Assembly: GCF_021029445.1 (NCBI RefSeq)
Contig: NZ_CP072610.1
Coordinates: 3,410,001-3,474,000 of the forward strand
Reading direction: 5' to 3'
Source of the DNA: Pseudomonas wenzhouensis
GTDB taxonomy: Bacteria > Pseudomonadota > Gammaproteobacteria > Pseudomonadales > Pseudomonadaceae
Length of the DNA stretch: 64,000 nucleotides
Shown: positions 1-8,937 of the stretch, piece by piece
How the letters are laid out: each line of letters starts with the position of its first letter
How positions within the stretch are numbered: position 1 is the first letter of the stretch
Notes under the pieces: model-generated
The model's input: the letters and a program-made list of their open reading frames with translations, nothing else
Database searches by the model: none
What the model was told of the DNA's origin: nothing
Made by a program: the position numbers and the translations under genes

Positions 1-270
1 GAAAAACACCACTGGCGCGGCATTGGCAAGGGCCCGCTGGAGGCGCTGGCGGCAGCCCTGCCGGTTGCCGTCGAGGTGATGGACTACAGCGAGCACGCCA
101 TCGGTGCCGGCACCAATGCCAAGGCAGCCGCCTACATCGAGCTGCGCGTCAACGGCGGCCGCGCCCTGCACGGCATCGGCATCGACGAGAACCTCACCAC
201 CGCGAGCTTCCGCGCCCTGTTCAGCGCGCTGAACCGCGCCCTGAGCCAGGCCGAGTCGCAAGCGGCCTGA
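1..270 (+). CDS. leuA: 2-isopropylmalate synthase, C-terminal end (partial)
   Basis: The reading frame is open from base 1 to a TGA, so only the last 89 residues are in the window. They match the C-terminal leucine-sensing dimerisation domain of LeuA, the first committed enzyme of leucine synthesis (2-ketoisovalerate plus acetyl-CoA to 2-isopropylmalate). The [11 protein letters not shown] stretch and the following strand-rich segment ([14 protein letters not shown]) are typical of that regulatory domain. The catalytic TIM barrel lies upstream, outside the window. A strong terminator follows 20 bases after the stop. The family call is confident; nothing can be said about its start. Confidence 0.9.
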   Translation, partial: EKHHWRGIGKGPLEALAAALPVAVEVMDYSEHAIGAGTNAKAAAYIELRVNGGRALHGIGIDENLTTASFRALFSALNRALSQAESQAA

Positions 271-290
271 GCCCTGAGCCGAACGCACAA

Positions 291-315
291 CGCCGGGCAA
301 TGCCCGGCGTTTTTG
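291..315 (+). terminator. Rho-independent terminator after leuA
   Basis: A perfect GC-rich hairpin (CGCCGGGCA paired with TGCCCGGCG, 291-309) is followed at once by TTTTT. It lies 20 bases past the leuA stop. Confidence 0.85.
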
Positions 316-343
316 TATGCATACGGGAGGGTTATCGCAATTC

Positions 344-418
344 CGTAGGAGCGGCGCCCCACCGCGAACACCGGCGCCGTCGGCGCGAAAGGCTTCGCCC
401 CGAGGCGAGGCTCCTACG
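344..418. repeat. REP-like palindromic repeat, GTAGGAGC family
   Basis: The outer arms CGTAGGAGC (344-352) and GCTCCTACG (410-418) are inverted copies around a GC-rich core. This is the usual design of intergenic REP elements in Pseudomonas. A related copy lies at 51332-51406. Confidence 0.7.
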
Positions 419-446
419 AACAGCCGCCTTGCAGGTACTTGCATGC

Positions 447-467
447 GTAGCCCGGATGAAATCCGGG
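447..467. repeat. REP-like repeat, GTAGCCCGGAT family, single copy
   Basis: The short element begins GTAGCCCGGAT and ends ATCCGGG, forming a small hairpin. The same unit occurs as an inverted pair at 50335-50389. It sits just past the end of the membrane-protein gene on the minus strand. Confidence 0.6.
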
Positions 468-476
468 AACATGCGC

Positions 477-938
477 TCAGATATCGAAGATCATCAGCAC
501 GGCAAACATCAACGCGGCCAGGCCGAGGGTGAACATCAGGCCAATGCCCAGCGCCCGCCAGTTGGACAGAAATGCCCCCCTGGCTTCGGCATGCTGCTTG
601 AGATCGGCTTCCATCAGGCTCTTGGCAAACATGATCATCGCCATCAACTGGGCGATGGCGAACGGCATGCCGGGCACCTCTTCCGGCAAAAGGAAGGCCA
701 GGCCCAGGGTGACGACCAGAAAGACAACCGCAATCCCCCAGACCATCGCCACGCGATCTGCCTTGCCAAGCACTTGCAGGTTATGCGCCAGCAGCCAGGC
801 GCCAGCCAGCGGTGTACCGATGAAGGTGGCCAGACCGACACCGGCGATGCTGTAGAGCGGCGCCTGAGTGCTAGTGGCCTGTTGCAGATCGGCTTGCGGC
901 GGCTGGAAGGGATTATTTTGCGGTACGTCCATGTTCAT
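477..938 (-). CDS. Conserved inner-membrane protein of unknown function
   Basis: A 153-residue protein that I cannot assign to a named family. The first 30 residues are polar and rich in Pro, Gln and Asn. Four hydrophobic segments follow, at roughly 29-51, 62-84, 91-105 and 128-151, so it should be a small four-helix inner-membrane protein. The stop lies 12 bases from the next minus-strand gene (950-1732), and the two may share a transcript. The ATG start (936-938) is the natural one, because the N-terminus is hydrophilic and the helices begin inside. No catalytic motif is visible. Confidence 0.65.
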   Translation of the reverse strand: MNMDVPQNNPFQPPQADLQQATSTQAPLYSIAGVGLATFIGTPLAGAWLLAHNLQVLGKADRVAMVWGIAVVFLVVTLGLAFLLPEEVPGMPFAIAQLMAMIMFAKSLMEADLKQHAEARGAFLSNWRALGIGLMFTLGLAALMFAVLMIFDI

Positions 939-949
939 CTGGCTCCTGA

Positions 950-1732
950 TCAGTTCAAGGTAAAGGCATCGGCATCCAGATGTGCGGGGAAACGCTCGCG
1001 GTAGGCGGCCAGCGCCTCGCTCGACAGCCGGGCGCGGAACACACCATCACCCTCGCCTGCCGCCATCAACGTCTCGCCCTGGAAGTCCAACACCTGGGAG
1101 TCGCCAGTATAGCCGTGGCCCTTGCCGTCCTCGCCGACGCGGTTCACAGCCGCGACATAGCACAGGTTCTCGATGGCTCGCGCCGGCAGCAGGCTGTTCC
1201 AGTGGTGTCGGCGAGCGCCTGGCCAGTTGGCGGTATACAGCAGCAGGTCGGTGCCGCCTGCGTCACGGCTCCAGACCGGGAAGCGTAGGTCGTAGCAGAT
1301 CAGCGGGCGCACGCGCCAGCCCTTGAGTTCCAGCACGACCTGCTCGCTACCGGCGCTGTAATGCTTGTGCTCACCGGCCATGCGAAACAGGTGGCGCTTG
1401 TCGTAATGCGCCAGCGAGCCATCCGGGCGAGCCCAGAGCAGGCGATTGCGATAACTGCCGTCCGCCGCCTGAATGATCAGGCTGCCGCAGATCACCGCAT
1501 GGATACGCTGCGCCTGCTCACGCAACCAGTGGGTGGTCGGGCCATTCTCGGGCTCGGCCAATGCGGCCGACTCCATGGAAAAGCCGGTGCTAAACATCTC
1601 CGGCAGGATCACCAGATCGGCACCGCGCGCCTGCTCCAGCAGTTTCTGGAAGTGCTCGCGATTGGCAGCCGGATCATGCCAGGCCAGGCTGGTCTGGATC
1701 AGCACCAGTTCGAGATCGGGTTTATCGCTCAT
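950..1732 (-). CDS. yafV: Omega-amidase, nitrilase superfamily (YafV/Nit2-like)
   Basis: A 260-residue carbon-nitrogen hydrolase. The nitrilase triad is visible as Glu45 (LPEMFSTGF), Lys112 (HYDKRHLF) and Cys146 (ICYDLRFPVW), and the DLRFPVW context is typical of the omega-amidase branch. Family members hydrolyse alpha-ketoglutaramate and alpha-ketosuccinamate, the products left when glutamine or asparagine donates its amino group in transamination. I use the ATG at 1730-1732; an open frame extends 66 codons further upstream but has no nitrilase character. The next gene upstream on this strand (1794-2942) is a KAT-type aminotransferase, so donor and clean-up enzymes are adjacent. The exact substrate is inferred. 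Confidence 0.88.
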   Translation of the reverse strand: MSDKPDLELVLIQTSLAWHDPAANREHFQKLLEQARGADLVILPEMFSTGFSMESAALAEPENGPTTHWLREQAQRIHAVICGSLIIQAADGSYRNRLLWARPDGSLAHYDKRHLFRMAGEHKHYSAGSEQVVLELKGWRVRPLICYDLRFPVWSRDAGGTDLLLYTANWPGARRHHWNSLLPARAIENLCYVAAVNRVGEDGKGHGYTGDSQVLDFQGETLMAAGEGDGVFRARLSSEALAAYRERFPAHLDADAFTLN

Positions 1733-1793
1733 CGCAGTACCTCGCTTGCCGTAATCGTCAACGCCTTGCAGGCGGGTTGCCCCCGCCCTCCCC

Positions 1794-2942
1794 TTACACC
1801 GCGCATAGTTTCTCGGCGGCCTGGCGCAGGGTTTCTTCACGCTTGGCGAAGCAGAAGCGCACCAGACGCATGTCCTTCGGCGCCGACTGATAGAACACCG
1901 ACACCGGGATCGCCGCCACGCCATGCTCACGGGTCAGCCACTCGGCCATGGCCACGTCGTCCAGATCCGGGCGAATCGCCGAATAGTCGGCCAACTGGAA
2001 GTAGGTCCCCGGCGCGCGGGTGAAGGTGAAACGCGAACCCGACAGCAGATCGCAGAACAGATCACGCTTGGCCTGGTAGAAGGCCGGCAGCTCCTCGACA
2101 TGCTCGGGGCAGGCTGCCATGAAGTCAGCCAGAGCGAACTGCAGCGGCGTCACCCCGCAAAAGTTAACGTACTGGTGAATCTTGCGCAGCTCGGCAGTCA
2201 GCGCGGGCGGCGCCACCACGTAGCCGGTCTTCCAGCCGGTGACGTGGTAGGTCTTGCCGAAGGAGCTGACCACGAAGGCGCGCTGATACAGCTCCTCGTG
2301 GACCAGCACACTGGCATGGCGGGCGCCGTCGTAGATCAGGTGCTCATAGACCTCATCGCTGATCACATGGATATCGCGGCCACGAATCAGTTCGGCCAGC
2401 CTGTCCAGATCGGCACGGGTCAACAACGCACCGCTCGGGTTGTGTGGCGAGTTGAGGAAGATCAGCCGGGTACGCGGCGTGATGGCATCAGCCAGACGCT
2501 GCCAGTCGACAGCGAAGTCCGGCAATGCCAGCGGCACATGCACGCAACGTCCACCGGCCAGTTCCACCGACGGCTCGTAACTGTCGTAACAAGGGTCGAG
2601 GACGATGGCTTCATACCCCGGACGGATCAGCGCCTGCACCGCGCAAAAGATCGCCTCGGTAGCACCCGGGGTGATGGTGATCTCGCTGTCGGCATCACGT
2701 TGCATGCCATAGCTGCGCACGATCTGCGCCGCCACCTGCTGGCGTAGCGCGGGCAGGCCGGTCATCGGGCAATACTGGTTGCGCCCCTCCATGACGTGGC
2801 GCGCCACGGCTTCGCGCAGCGCCTGCGGCCCATCGAAATCAGGGAAGCCCTGGGACAGATTGATCGCACCAGTCTCCAGCGCGAGCTGGGACATCCGCGT
2901 GAAGATGGTGGTGCCGACGTTGGGCAGTTTGCTGATGAGCAT
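1794..2942 (-). CDS. ybdL: PLP-dependent aminotransferase, methionine/glutamine type (YbdL-like)
   Basis: A 382-residue class I/II aminotransferase. The PLP lysine is Lys230 in SSFGKTYHVTGWKTGY, with Asn168 (SPHNP) and Asp196 (ISDEVYE) in the usual cofactor contacts. The N-terminus (NLSQGFPDFDGP) is characteristic of the KAT/GTK subgroup that includes E. coli YbdL, which transaminates methionine and aromatic amino acids. It lies 61 bases upstream of yafV on the same strand. A role in methionine or keto-acid repair coupled to omega-amidase is therefore likely, by inference. The start is ATG, with no competing upstream extension. Confidence 0.88.
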   Translation of the reverse strand: MLISKLPNVGTTIFTRMSQLALETGAINLSQGFPDFDGPQALREAVARHVMEGRNQYCPMTGLPALRQQVAAQIVRSYGMQRDADSEITITPGATEAIFCAVQALIRPGYEAIVLDPCYDSYEPSVELAGGRCVHVPLALPDFAVDWQRLADAITPRTRLIFLNSPHNPSGALLTRADLDRLAELIRGRDIHVISDEVYEHLIYDGARHASVLVHEELYQRAFVVSSFGKTYHVTGWKTGYVVAPPALTAELRKIHQYVNFCGVTPLQFALADFMAACPEHVEELPAFYQAKRDLFCDLLSGSRFTFTRAPGTYFQLADYSAIRPDLDDVAMAEWLTREHGVAAIPVSVFYQSAPKDMRLVRFCFAKREETLRQAAEKLCAV

Positions 2943-3084
2943 CGCGACTTCCTACGAAGAACAAGGCAAGCCGCGAGGATAGCCGAAGGGCGCCATAGAC
3001 GGCACCCGCAGCCCTTATGAAAAGAAAGCCAAAGCTTATGCCGTGCATGTCGCATGAAGTCCGGCATGCACGGCGCGGCCACGT

Positions 3085-4560
3085 TTACTTGCGCTTGTCC
3101 TTGCGCTTCTTCTCGGCCTTCTTGTGGTGGCTCATCAGGCGACGTTTCTTGTTCACCTGGCGATCGGTGAGCTTGTTCTTGTTGCCCTCGTAGGGGTTTT
3201 CACCGCCCTTGTACTCGATGCGAATCGGCGTACCGACCAGCTTCAGCACTCGGCGGAAGGTGTTCTCCAGGTAACGGGTGTAGGCGCGCGGCACGGCGTC
3301 GACCTGGTTGCCGTGGATCACGATCAACGGCGGGTTGGCGCCACCCAGGTGGGCATAGCGCAGCTTGATACGGCGACCGTTGACCAGGGGTGGTGCATGG
3401 TCGCTGACGGCATCTTCGAGAATCTGCGTCAGGCGACTGGTCGGCCAGCGGGTAATAGCCGACTTGAACGAGGCCTGCACCGACTTGTACAGATGGCCAA
3501 CGCCTGTGCCGTGCAGGGCGGAGATGAAGTGGATATCGGCGAAGTCGACGAAGAACAGCCGGCGCTCCAGCTCAGTCTTCACGTAGTCCTTCTGCCCCTG
3601 ATCCATGCCGTCCCACTTGTTCAGGGCGATGACCAGCGCGCGGCCGCTTTCCAGCACAAAACCGAGCAGGTTGAGGTCGTGGTCGACCACGCCTTCGCGG
3701 GCGTCCATGACGAACACCACAACGTTGGAGTCCTGGATGGCTTGCAGCGTCTTGACCACGGAGAACTTCTCCACGGCCTCGAAGATCTTGCCGCGACGGC
3801 GCACACCGGCGGTGTCGATCAGGGTGTATTTCTCGTCGTCACGCTCGAAGGGGATGTAGATGCTGTCGCGCGTGGTGCCGGCCTGGTCATAAACGATGAC
3901 CCGCTCCTCGCCGAGCATACGGTTGACCAGGGTCGACTTGCCCACATTGGGACGGCCGATGATGGCCAGCTTGATACCGTCCTTCTCGCTCGGGCCGGGA
4001 ATACGCTTGGCCTCCTGGCCTTCCAGCACTTCTTCCTCTTCGCCGCCCTCTTCCGGCTCGCCGGCGTCTTTGGGGAAGGCGCCAAGCACCACTTCGAGCA
4101 TCTGGGTTATGCCGCGGCCATGGGCACCGGCAATCGCCAGTGGCTCGCCCAGGCCCATGGGGCTGAATTCGGCGCGGGCCAGGTCGACATCGAGGTTGTC
4201 GACCTTGTTCACCACCAGAAAGCTCTGCTTGTTCCGACGGCGCAGGTGCTCGCCGATCATCTGGTCCGAGGCGGTCATGCCGGCGCGCGCATCCACCAGG
4301 AACAGCACGGCATCGGCCTCTTCAATGGCCTGCAGGGACTGCTCGGCCATCTTCGCATCGATGCCTTCCTCGTCACCGGAAATACCCCCGGTGTCGATCA
4401 CGATATAGGTACGCCCCTGCCACTTCGCCTCGCCGTACTGGCGGTCGCGGGTCAGACCGGAAAGGTCGCCGACGATGGCGTCGCGGCTACGAGTGAGGCG
4501 GTTGAACAGGGTGGACTTGCCGACGTTCGGCCGGCCCACCAGGGCAATTACGGGAACCAT
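3085..4560 (-). CDS. der: Ribosome-assembly GTPase Der (EngA)
   Basis: A 491-residue tandem GTPase essential for maturation of the 50S ribosomal subunit. Two complete G domains are visible. The first has its P-loop GRPNVGKS at 9-16, DTGG at 56-59 and NKVD at 118-121. The second P-loop is at 202-209. A very acidic linker (about 167-183, [12 protein letters not shown]) joins them. The KH-like C-terminal domain ends in a Lys/Arg-rich tail ([12 protein letters not shown]), as in other gammaproteobacteria. I start at the ATG of [10 protein letters not shown]; an ATG four codons upstream is in frame but does not fit the family. It is last in the yfgM-bamB-der series, with a hairpin between bamB and der. 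Confidence 0.97.
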   Translation of the reverse strand: MVPVIALVGRPNVGKSTLFNRLTRSRDAIVGDLSGLTRDRQYGEAKWQGRTYIVIDTGGISGDEEGIDAKMAEQSLQAIEEADAVLFLVDARAGMTASDQMIGEHLRRRNKQSFLVVNKVDNLDVDLARAEFSPMGLGEPLAIAGAHGRGITQMLEVVLGAFPKDAGEPEEGGEEEEVLEGQEAKRIPGPSEKDGIKLAIIGRPNVGKSTLVNRMLGEERVIVYDQAGTTRDSIYIPFERDDEKYTLIDTAGVRRRGKIFEAVEKFSVVKTLQAIQDSNVVVFVMDAREGVVDHDLNLLGFVLESGRALVIALNKWDGMDQGQKDYVKTELERRLFFVDFADIHFISALHGTGVGHLYKSVQASFKSAITRWPTSRLTQILEDAVSDHAPPLVNGRRIKLRYAHLGGANPPLIVIHGNQVDAVPRAYTRYLENTFRRVLKLVGTPIRIEYKGGENPYEGNKNKLTDRQVNKKRRLMSHHKKAEKKRKDKRK

Positions 4561-4591
4561 CAGGCTCTCCACTTGGTTAATTCAGAAAATG

Positions 4592-4620
4592 CAAAGGCCG
4601 CTGCACGGGCAGCGGCCGGG
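4592..4620 (-). terminator. Hairpin between bamB and der (attenuator or terminator)
   Basis: A 9-bp perfect stem (GGCCGCTGC with GCAGCGGCC, 4596-4617) is followed on the minus strand by TTTGCATTTTCT. It lies after bamB and 35 bases before the der start, so it could reduce read-through into der. The rest of 4618-4699 shows nothing recognisable. Confidence 0.5.
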
Positions 4621-4699
4621 ATGTTTCGTGCTGCCGGACATACCGGCAGCATAGTCAAGGAAGTCGTTCAGTATCGCGCGAGCGTACTGGACAGCGTCC

Positions 4700-5839
4700 T
4701 CACTTGATGGTCAGTGCCACCAACTTACCGCTGTTGCCGTAGACATACAGCCAGTCCCCGACCACCAGTGGTTGGGCACGCAGGCCGTCGCTGTCGATAC
4801 GGGTACGGCCGACGAAGCGACCATCGACCTGGCTCAGCAGGTGCAGATAGCCCTCGAAGTCACCTACGGCGACATAACTGGAGAACACCGCCGGGCCCGA
4901 GAGCTGACGGCGCGCCATCGAATCATTGCTCCACAAAGCCGAGGCGCTGCGTTCGTCGATGCCTTCGACGGTGCCGCTGGCATGGCTGACGTAGACGTTA
5001 CCAAAGCCCTGGGCAACACCCACCGAACTGGACGCCTCACGCTGCCACAGCACACGCCCGGATTCCAGATCCATGGCTGCGACGCGGCCCTGATAGCTCA
5101 CGGCATAGACGGTACCGCCGGACAACAGCAGGCCACCGTCGATATCCACCACACGCTCCAGCTCAGAGCGGCCTTGCGCAATGGCAACGCGCTGCTCCCA
5201 GACCGGCAGGCCACGCTGGGCGTCGACCGCAATCACCTTGCCACTGGACAGACCGGCAACCACCAGACGGTTGGTCACCAACGGCGCACCAGTACCACGC
5301 AGGGTCAGCACGGCCGGAGTATTTTCGACGATCCAGCGCTGGCTGCCGGTGCTGGCATCGAAGGCGATCAGGCGGTCGTCCTGGGTTTGCACCACGACGA
5401 CATCGCCGTTGCTGGCCGGCGCAGCCAGCACTTCGCTGGTCACACGCGAACGCCACTGCTCTTCACCGTCGCTGGTGTCGAGGGCGATCACTTCACCCTT
5501 GAGCGTACCCAGCAGTACCTGGCCGTAACCGACACCGATGGCACCGGACACTGGAATATCGAGTTTCTTGCGCCAGATGACCTTGCCGCTGGTGCGGTCC
5601 ATGGCCATGACCAGACCTTCGACATCGGCGGCGTAGATCACCTCGCCATCGATGGCCGGTACCAGCATATTGAAGGTTTCACCCTGACCATCACCTACGG
5701 AGCGGCTCCACTCGGTACGCAGCTCGACTTCTTCGTCGAATTTGGTCAGTTCAGCGGGCGGCAGTTCCTTCTTGCTATTGCTGCTGCAACCCACGACCAG
5801 AACGGCCAGAGCCAGCAGTGCGGCATTCTTCCAACGCAT
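4700..5839 (-). CDS. bamB: Outer-membrane assembly lipoprotein BamB
   Basis: A 379-residue lipoprotein of the BAM complex, which folds beta-barrel proteins into the outer membrane. The N-terminus is a lipoprotein signal with lipobox LVVGC (Cys18). The body shows repeated PQQ-like propeller blades with recurring patterns such as ALDTSDGEEQWR, AFDASTGSQRW and AMDLESGRVLWQ, giving an eight-bladed beta-propeller. I place the start at 5839 (MRWKN). An ATG four codons upstream (5851) overlaps the yfgM stop, and a GGGG run directly abuts it. The choice between the two is not certain. It follows yfgM by four bases. Confidence 0.95.
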   Translation of the reverse strand: MRWKNAALLALAVLVVGCSSNSKKELPPAELTKFDEEVELRTEWSRSVGDGQGETFNMLVPAIDGEVIYAADVEGLVMAMDRTSGKVIWRKKLDIPVSGAIGVGYGQVLLGTLKGEVIALDTSDGEEQWRSRVTSEVLAAPASNGDVVVVQTQDDRLIAFDASTGSQRWIVENTPAVLTLRGTGAPLVTNRLVVAGLSSGKVIAVDAQRGLPVWEQRVAIAQGRSELERVVDIDGGLLLSGGTVYAVSYQGRVAAMDLESGRVLWQREASSSVGVAQGFGNVYVSHASGTVEGIDERSASALWSNDSMARRQLSGPAVFSSYVAVGDFEGYLHLLSQVDGRFVGRTRIDSDGLRAQPLVVGDWLYVYGNSGKLVALTIK

Positions 5840-5843
5840 CACG

Positions 5844-6482
5844 TCACGCATCCCCTTTTGCCAGGTCGTCCAGCTTCATCTGCAGACCGCCAACAGCGGC
5901 GTCTTCGGCCAGCGCATCCTTGGCCTTCTGATAGGCGGCGTGCGCGTCATCGCTGCGGCCCAACTGCACCAGCAGGTCGCCCTTGAGTTCTTCACGGCTG
6001 GCCAGGTAGGCGTCGTCGACCTTAGCCTCGAGCAACTTCAAGGCTTCTTCGGCCTTGTCCTGCGCCGCCAGTACGAGTGCCAGACGCTGACGTGCCAGCT
6101 CGCCCAGCGTGGCATCGGCCGGCTTGTCGACTACAGCTTGCAGCGCGGCTGCGGCATCGTCGAGGCGACCCGCTTCGACCGCGACCTTGGCGACGAACAG
6201 GCTGCCGTACTGAGCATAGTGAGTACCGGCGAACTCGCTATCGAGCTTACCGGCCAACTCGGCGACTTTCGCGGCATCGGGCTTGCCGGCCGGGTCCAGC
6301 GCCGTTTCCAGCAGTTGCTGATAGAGCACCGAAGCACCCTGCGCCTGATTGTCCTGGTACTTCTGCCAGCCCTGCCAGCCGAATACGGCTACCAGCGCCA
6401 GTACGCCACCAGCGAGCAAAGGCTTGCCGTTGCGATCCCACCAATCCTTGAGTTGCGCGATCTGTTCGTCTTCGGTCTGCAT
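5844..6482 (-). CDS. yfgM: YfgM-family tetratricopeptide protein, SecYEG/periplasmic chaperone partner
   Basis: A 212-residue protein with a short cytoplasmic N-terminus, one transmembrane helix at about 21-39 (LAGGVLALVAVFGWQGW) and a periplasmic TPR-rich domain of helical Ala/Leu/Asp repeats. This matches YfgM (UPF0070), an inner-membrane protein associated with the SecYEG translocon and periplasmic chaperones. It lies between hisS and bamB, the conserved gammaproteobacterial order, which supports a role in outer-membrane protein export. It stops four bases before bamB. Confidence 0.9.
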   Translation of the reverse strand: MQTEDEQIAQLKDWWDRNGKPLLAGGVLALVAVFGWQGWQKYQDNQAQGASVLYQQLLETALDPAGKPDAAKVAELAGKLDSEFAGTHYAQYGSLFVAKVAVEAGRLDDAAAALQAVVDKPADATLGELARQRLALVLAAQDKAEEALKLLEAKVDDAYLASREELKGDLLVQLGRSDDAHAAYQKAKDALAEDAAVGGLQMKLDDLAKGDA

Positions 6483-6514
6483 GTCTAACCCCGTACTCCT
6501 AATCGAGAACCTGC

Positions 6515-7801
6515 TCAGGCCTGCTGGCAGGCAGCCAGATGCTCAGCCAGAGCATCCCAGGCAACACTTTGTTGTTCACTGTCGTCGCGCAGCGGTTTGC
6601 AACCTACCACGCGCCCGGCCAATTCGTCGTCCCCCAGAATCAGCGCATAACGTGCGCCGCTCTTGTCGGCTTTCTTGAACTGGCTCTTGAAACTGCCGCC
6701 ACCGGTGTTGAGCAACAGACGCAGCCCCGGTAACTCATCACGCAGACGCTCGACCAGGGTCAAGGCTGCCAGCTCCGCTGCCTCACCAAAGGCGCAGACG
6801 TACACGTCAGCCGCACGATTGAGTTCGGCCGGCAGCAGCTCGAGAGTCTCCAGCAGCAACACCAGACGCTCGACGCCCATGGCGAAACCGACACCCGGCG
6901 TAGCCTTGCCGCCCAGCATGGAAACCAGGCCGTCGTAACGGCCACCGGCACACACCGTACCCTGGGCACCGAGTTTGTCGGTGACCCACTCGAATACGGT
7001 GCGATTGTAATAGTCCAGGCCACGCACCAGCTTGTGGTTGATCTGATAGCGAATACCGGCCGCATCCAGGCGCGCCTTGACGCCCTCGAAGTGCAGACGC
7101 GATTCCTCGTCGAGGTAGTCGACCAGAGTCGGCGCATCAACCAGCACGGCCTGGGTCGCCTCGTTCTTGCTGTCGAGGATGCGCAGCGGGTTGGTGGTCA
7201 GGCGGCGCTGGCTGTCTTCGTCGAGCTGATCGAAGCGCTCACGCAGGTACGCCACCAGCGCATCGCGATAGGCCGCGCGCGCCTCGCTGGAACCCAGACT
7301 GTTGAGCTGCAGGGTCACGGCATCGGCCAGACCGAGCTTTTTCCACAGACGCCAGGTGAGCACGATCAGCTCGGCATCGACATCCGGCCCGGACAGGTTG
7401 AAGGCTTCCACACCGATCTGGTGAAACTGGCGATAGCGCCCCTTCTGTGGCTTCTCGTAACGGAACATGGGGCCGGCATACCACAGCTTCTGCACCTGAC
7501 CGCCACCGGCCAGGCCATGCTCAAGCACGGCACGCACGCAACCGGCGGTGCCTTCGGGACGCAGGGTCAGGGATTCTTCGTTGCGATCGAGGAAGGTGTA
7601 CATCTCCTTGTCGACCACGTCGGTGCCTTCACCGATACCGCGAGCGAACAGCTCGGTGTATTCGACGATGGGTAGGCGGATTTCCTTGTAGCCATAACCG
7701 TCGAGCAGGTTGACCAGGGTACTTTCCAGGTAACGCCAGGCAGGCGTCTGCTCCGGCAGGATGTCGTTCATGCCACGAATGGCTTGCAGGGACTTGCTCA
7801 A
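6515..7801 (-). CDS. hisS: Histidyl-tRNA synthetase
   Basis: A 428-residue class II aminoacyl-tRNA synthetase that charges tRNA-His. The histidine-specific motifs RGLDYYNRT (260-268) and GGRYDGL (286-292) are present, and motif 3 is at about 303-312 ([10 protein letters not shown]). The C-terminal anticodon-binding domain follows and is normal in length. The start codon is TTG (7799-7801): AAGGA lies six bases upstream, and the first residues [15 protein letters not shown] are those expected for Pseudomonas HisS. It is 32 bases upstream of yfgM and 20 bases downstream of ispG, probably in one operon. Confidence 0.97.
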   Translation of the reverse strand: MSKSLQAIRGMNDILPEQTPAWRYLESTLVNLLDGYGYKEIRLPIVEYTELFARGIGEGTDVVDKEMYTFLDRNEESLTLRPEGTAGCVRAVLEHGLAGGGQVQKLWYAGPMFRYEKPQKGRYRQFHQIGVEAFNLSGPDVDAELIVLTWRLWKKLGLADAVTLQLNSLGSSEARAAYRDALVAYLRERFDQLDEDSQRRLTTNPLRILDSKNEATQAVLVDAPTLVDYLDEESRLHFEGVKARLDAAGIRYQINHKLVRGLDYYNRTVFEWVTDKLGAQGTVCAGGRYDGLVSMLGGKATPGVGFAMGVERLVLLLETLELLPAELNRAADVYVCAFGEAAELAALTLVERLRDELPGLRLLLNTGGGSFKSQFKKADKSGARYALILGDDELAGRVVGCKPLRDDSEQQSVAWDALAEHLAACQQA

Positions 7802-7821
7802 ATGTATTCCTTACGCACGGA

Positions 7822-8934
7822 TCAGCCGCGCACGATCACGGCAGCATCGGCGGCGGCCTTTTCGGCCGCCTTGTCGCGAATGAGCTTTTCCAGCTCGTCC
7901 ACCAGGTTTTCGTTGGTCAGCTTCGAGGCCGGTTTGCCATCGATATAGACCAGGTTGTTCGGGCTACCGCCCGTGAGGCCAATATGCGCCTCCTTGGCTT
8001 CGCCAGGACCATTGACCACGCAGCCGATCACGGCCACGTCCAGCGGCACCAGCAGATCCTCGACGCGCGTTTCCAGCTCGTTCATGGTCTTGACCACATC
8101 GAAGTTCTGCCGCGAGCAGCTCGGGCAGGCGATGAAGTTGATGCCACGCGAGCGCAGGCGCAGGGACTTGAGGATGTCGAAACCGACCTTGATCTCTTCC
8201 ACCGGGTCGGCAGCCAGCGAGATACGGATGGTATCGCCAATGCCGTCAGCCAGCAGCATGCCCAGACCGACAGCGGATTTCACCGTACCGGAACGCAGGC
8301 CGCCAGCTTCGGTGATACCCAGGTGCAGCGGCTGCTCGATCTGTTTGGCCAGCAGGCGATAAGCCTCGACGGCCATGAACACGTCGGAGGCTTTCACACT
8401 GACCTTGAAATCAGCGAAGTTCAGGCGATCCAGATGCTCCACATGGCGCAGTGCAGACTCGACCAAGGCCTCGGGCGTCGGCTCGCCGTACTTCTTTTGC
8501 AGATCCTTTTCCAGTGAGCCGGCGTTGACGCCGATGCGGATCGGGATGCCCTTGTCGCGAGCGGCTTCAACCACCGCCCTGACGCGATCTTCACGACCGA
8601 TATTGCCAGGGTTGATGCGCAGGCAGTCGACACCCAGCTCAGCCACACGCAGGGCGATCTGGTAGTCGAAGTGAATGTCGGCCACCAGCGGTACACGCAC
8701 CTGCTGCTTGATGCGGCCGAACGCCTCGGCGGCGTCCATGTCCGGCACGGAAACCCGCACGATATCGGCACCGGCATCTTCCAGGCGACGGATCTGTGCC
8801 ACAGTGGCAGCCACATCGTTGGTGTCGGTATTGGTCATGCTCTGCACGGCAATCGGCGCATCGCCGCCTACCGGTACCGAGCCAACCCAAATCTTGCGCG
8901 ACAGGCGGCGCTTGATCGGCGATTCGCAATGCAT
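7822..8934 (-). CDS. ispG: 4-hydroxy-3-methylbut-2-enyl diphosphate synthase (IspG/GcpE)
   Basis: A 370-residue enzyme of the MEP isoprenoid pathway that converts methylerythritol cyclodiphosphate to HMBPP using a [4Fe-4S] cluster. The cluster ligands are Cys270 and Cys273 (CPSC), Cys305 (GCVVNGPGE) and Glu312. The N-terminal TIM barrel starts in the [10 protein letters not shown] region. It is separated from rodZ by three bases and from hisS by 20. The enzyme needs the iron-sulphur machinery encoded a few kilobases away. Confidence 0.97.
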   Translation of the reverse strand: MHCESPIKRRLSRKIWVGSVPVGGDAPIAVQSMTNTDTNDVAATVAQIRRLEDAGADIVRVSVPDMDAAEAFGRIKQQVRVPLVADIHFDYQIALRVAELGVDCLRINPGNIGREDRVRAVVEAARDKGIPIRIGVNAGSLEKDLQKKYGEPTPEALVESALRHVEHLDRLNFADFKVSVKASDVFMAVEAYRLLAKQIEQPLHLGITEAGGLRSGTVKSAVGLGMLLADGIGDTIRISLAADPVEEIKVGFDILKSLRLRSRGINFIACPSCSRQNFDVVKTMNELETRVEDLLVPLDVAVIGCVVNGPGEAKEAHIGLTGGSPNNLVYIDGKPASKLTNENLVDELEKLIRDKAAEKAAADAAVIVRG

Positions 8935-8937
8935 GTT

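Noticed and set aside
3124-4707. A 527-codon plus-strand ORF opposite der
   Set aside because: It is the complement of a confident essential gene; GC-rich codon bias keeps the opposite frame open. The product is His/Gln/Val-rich with no domain.
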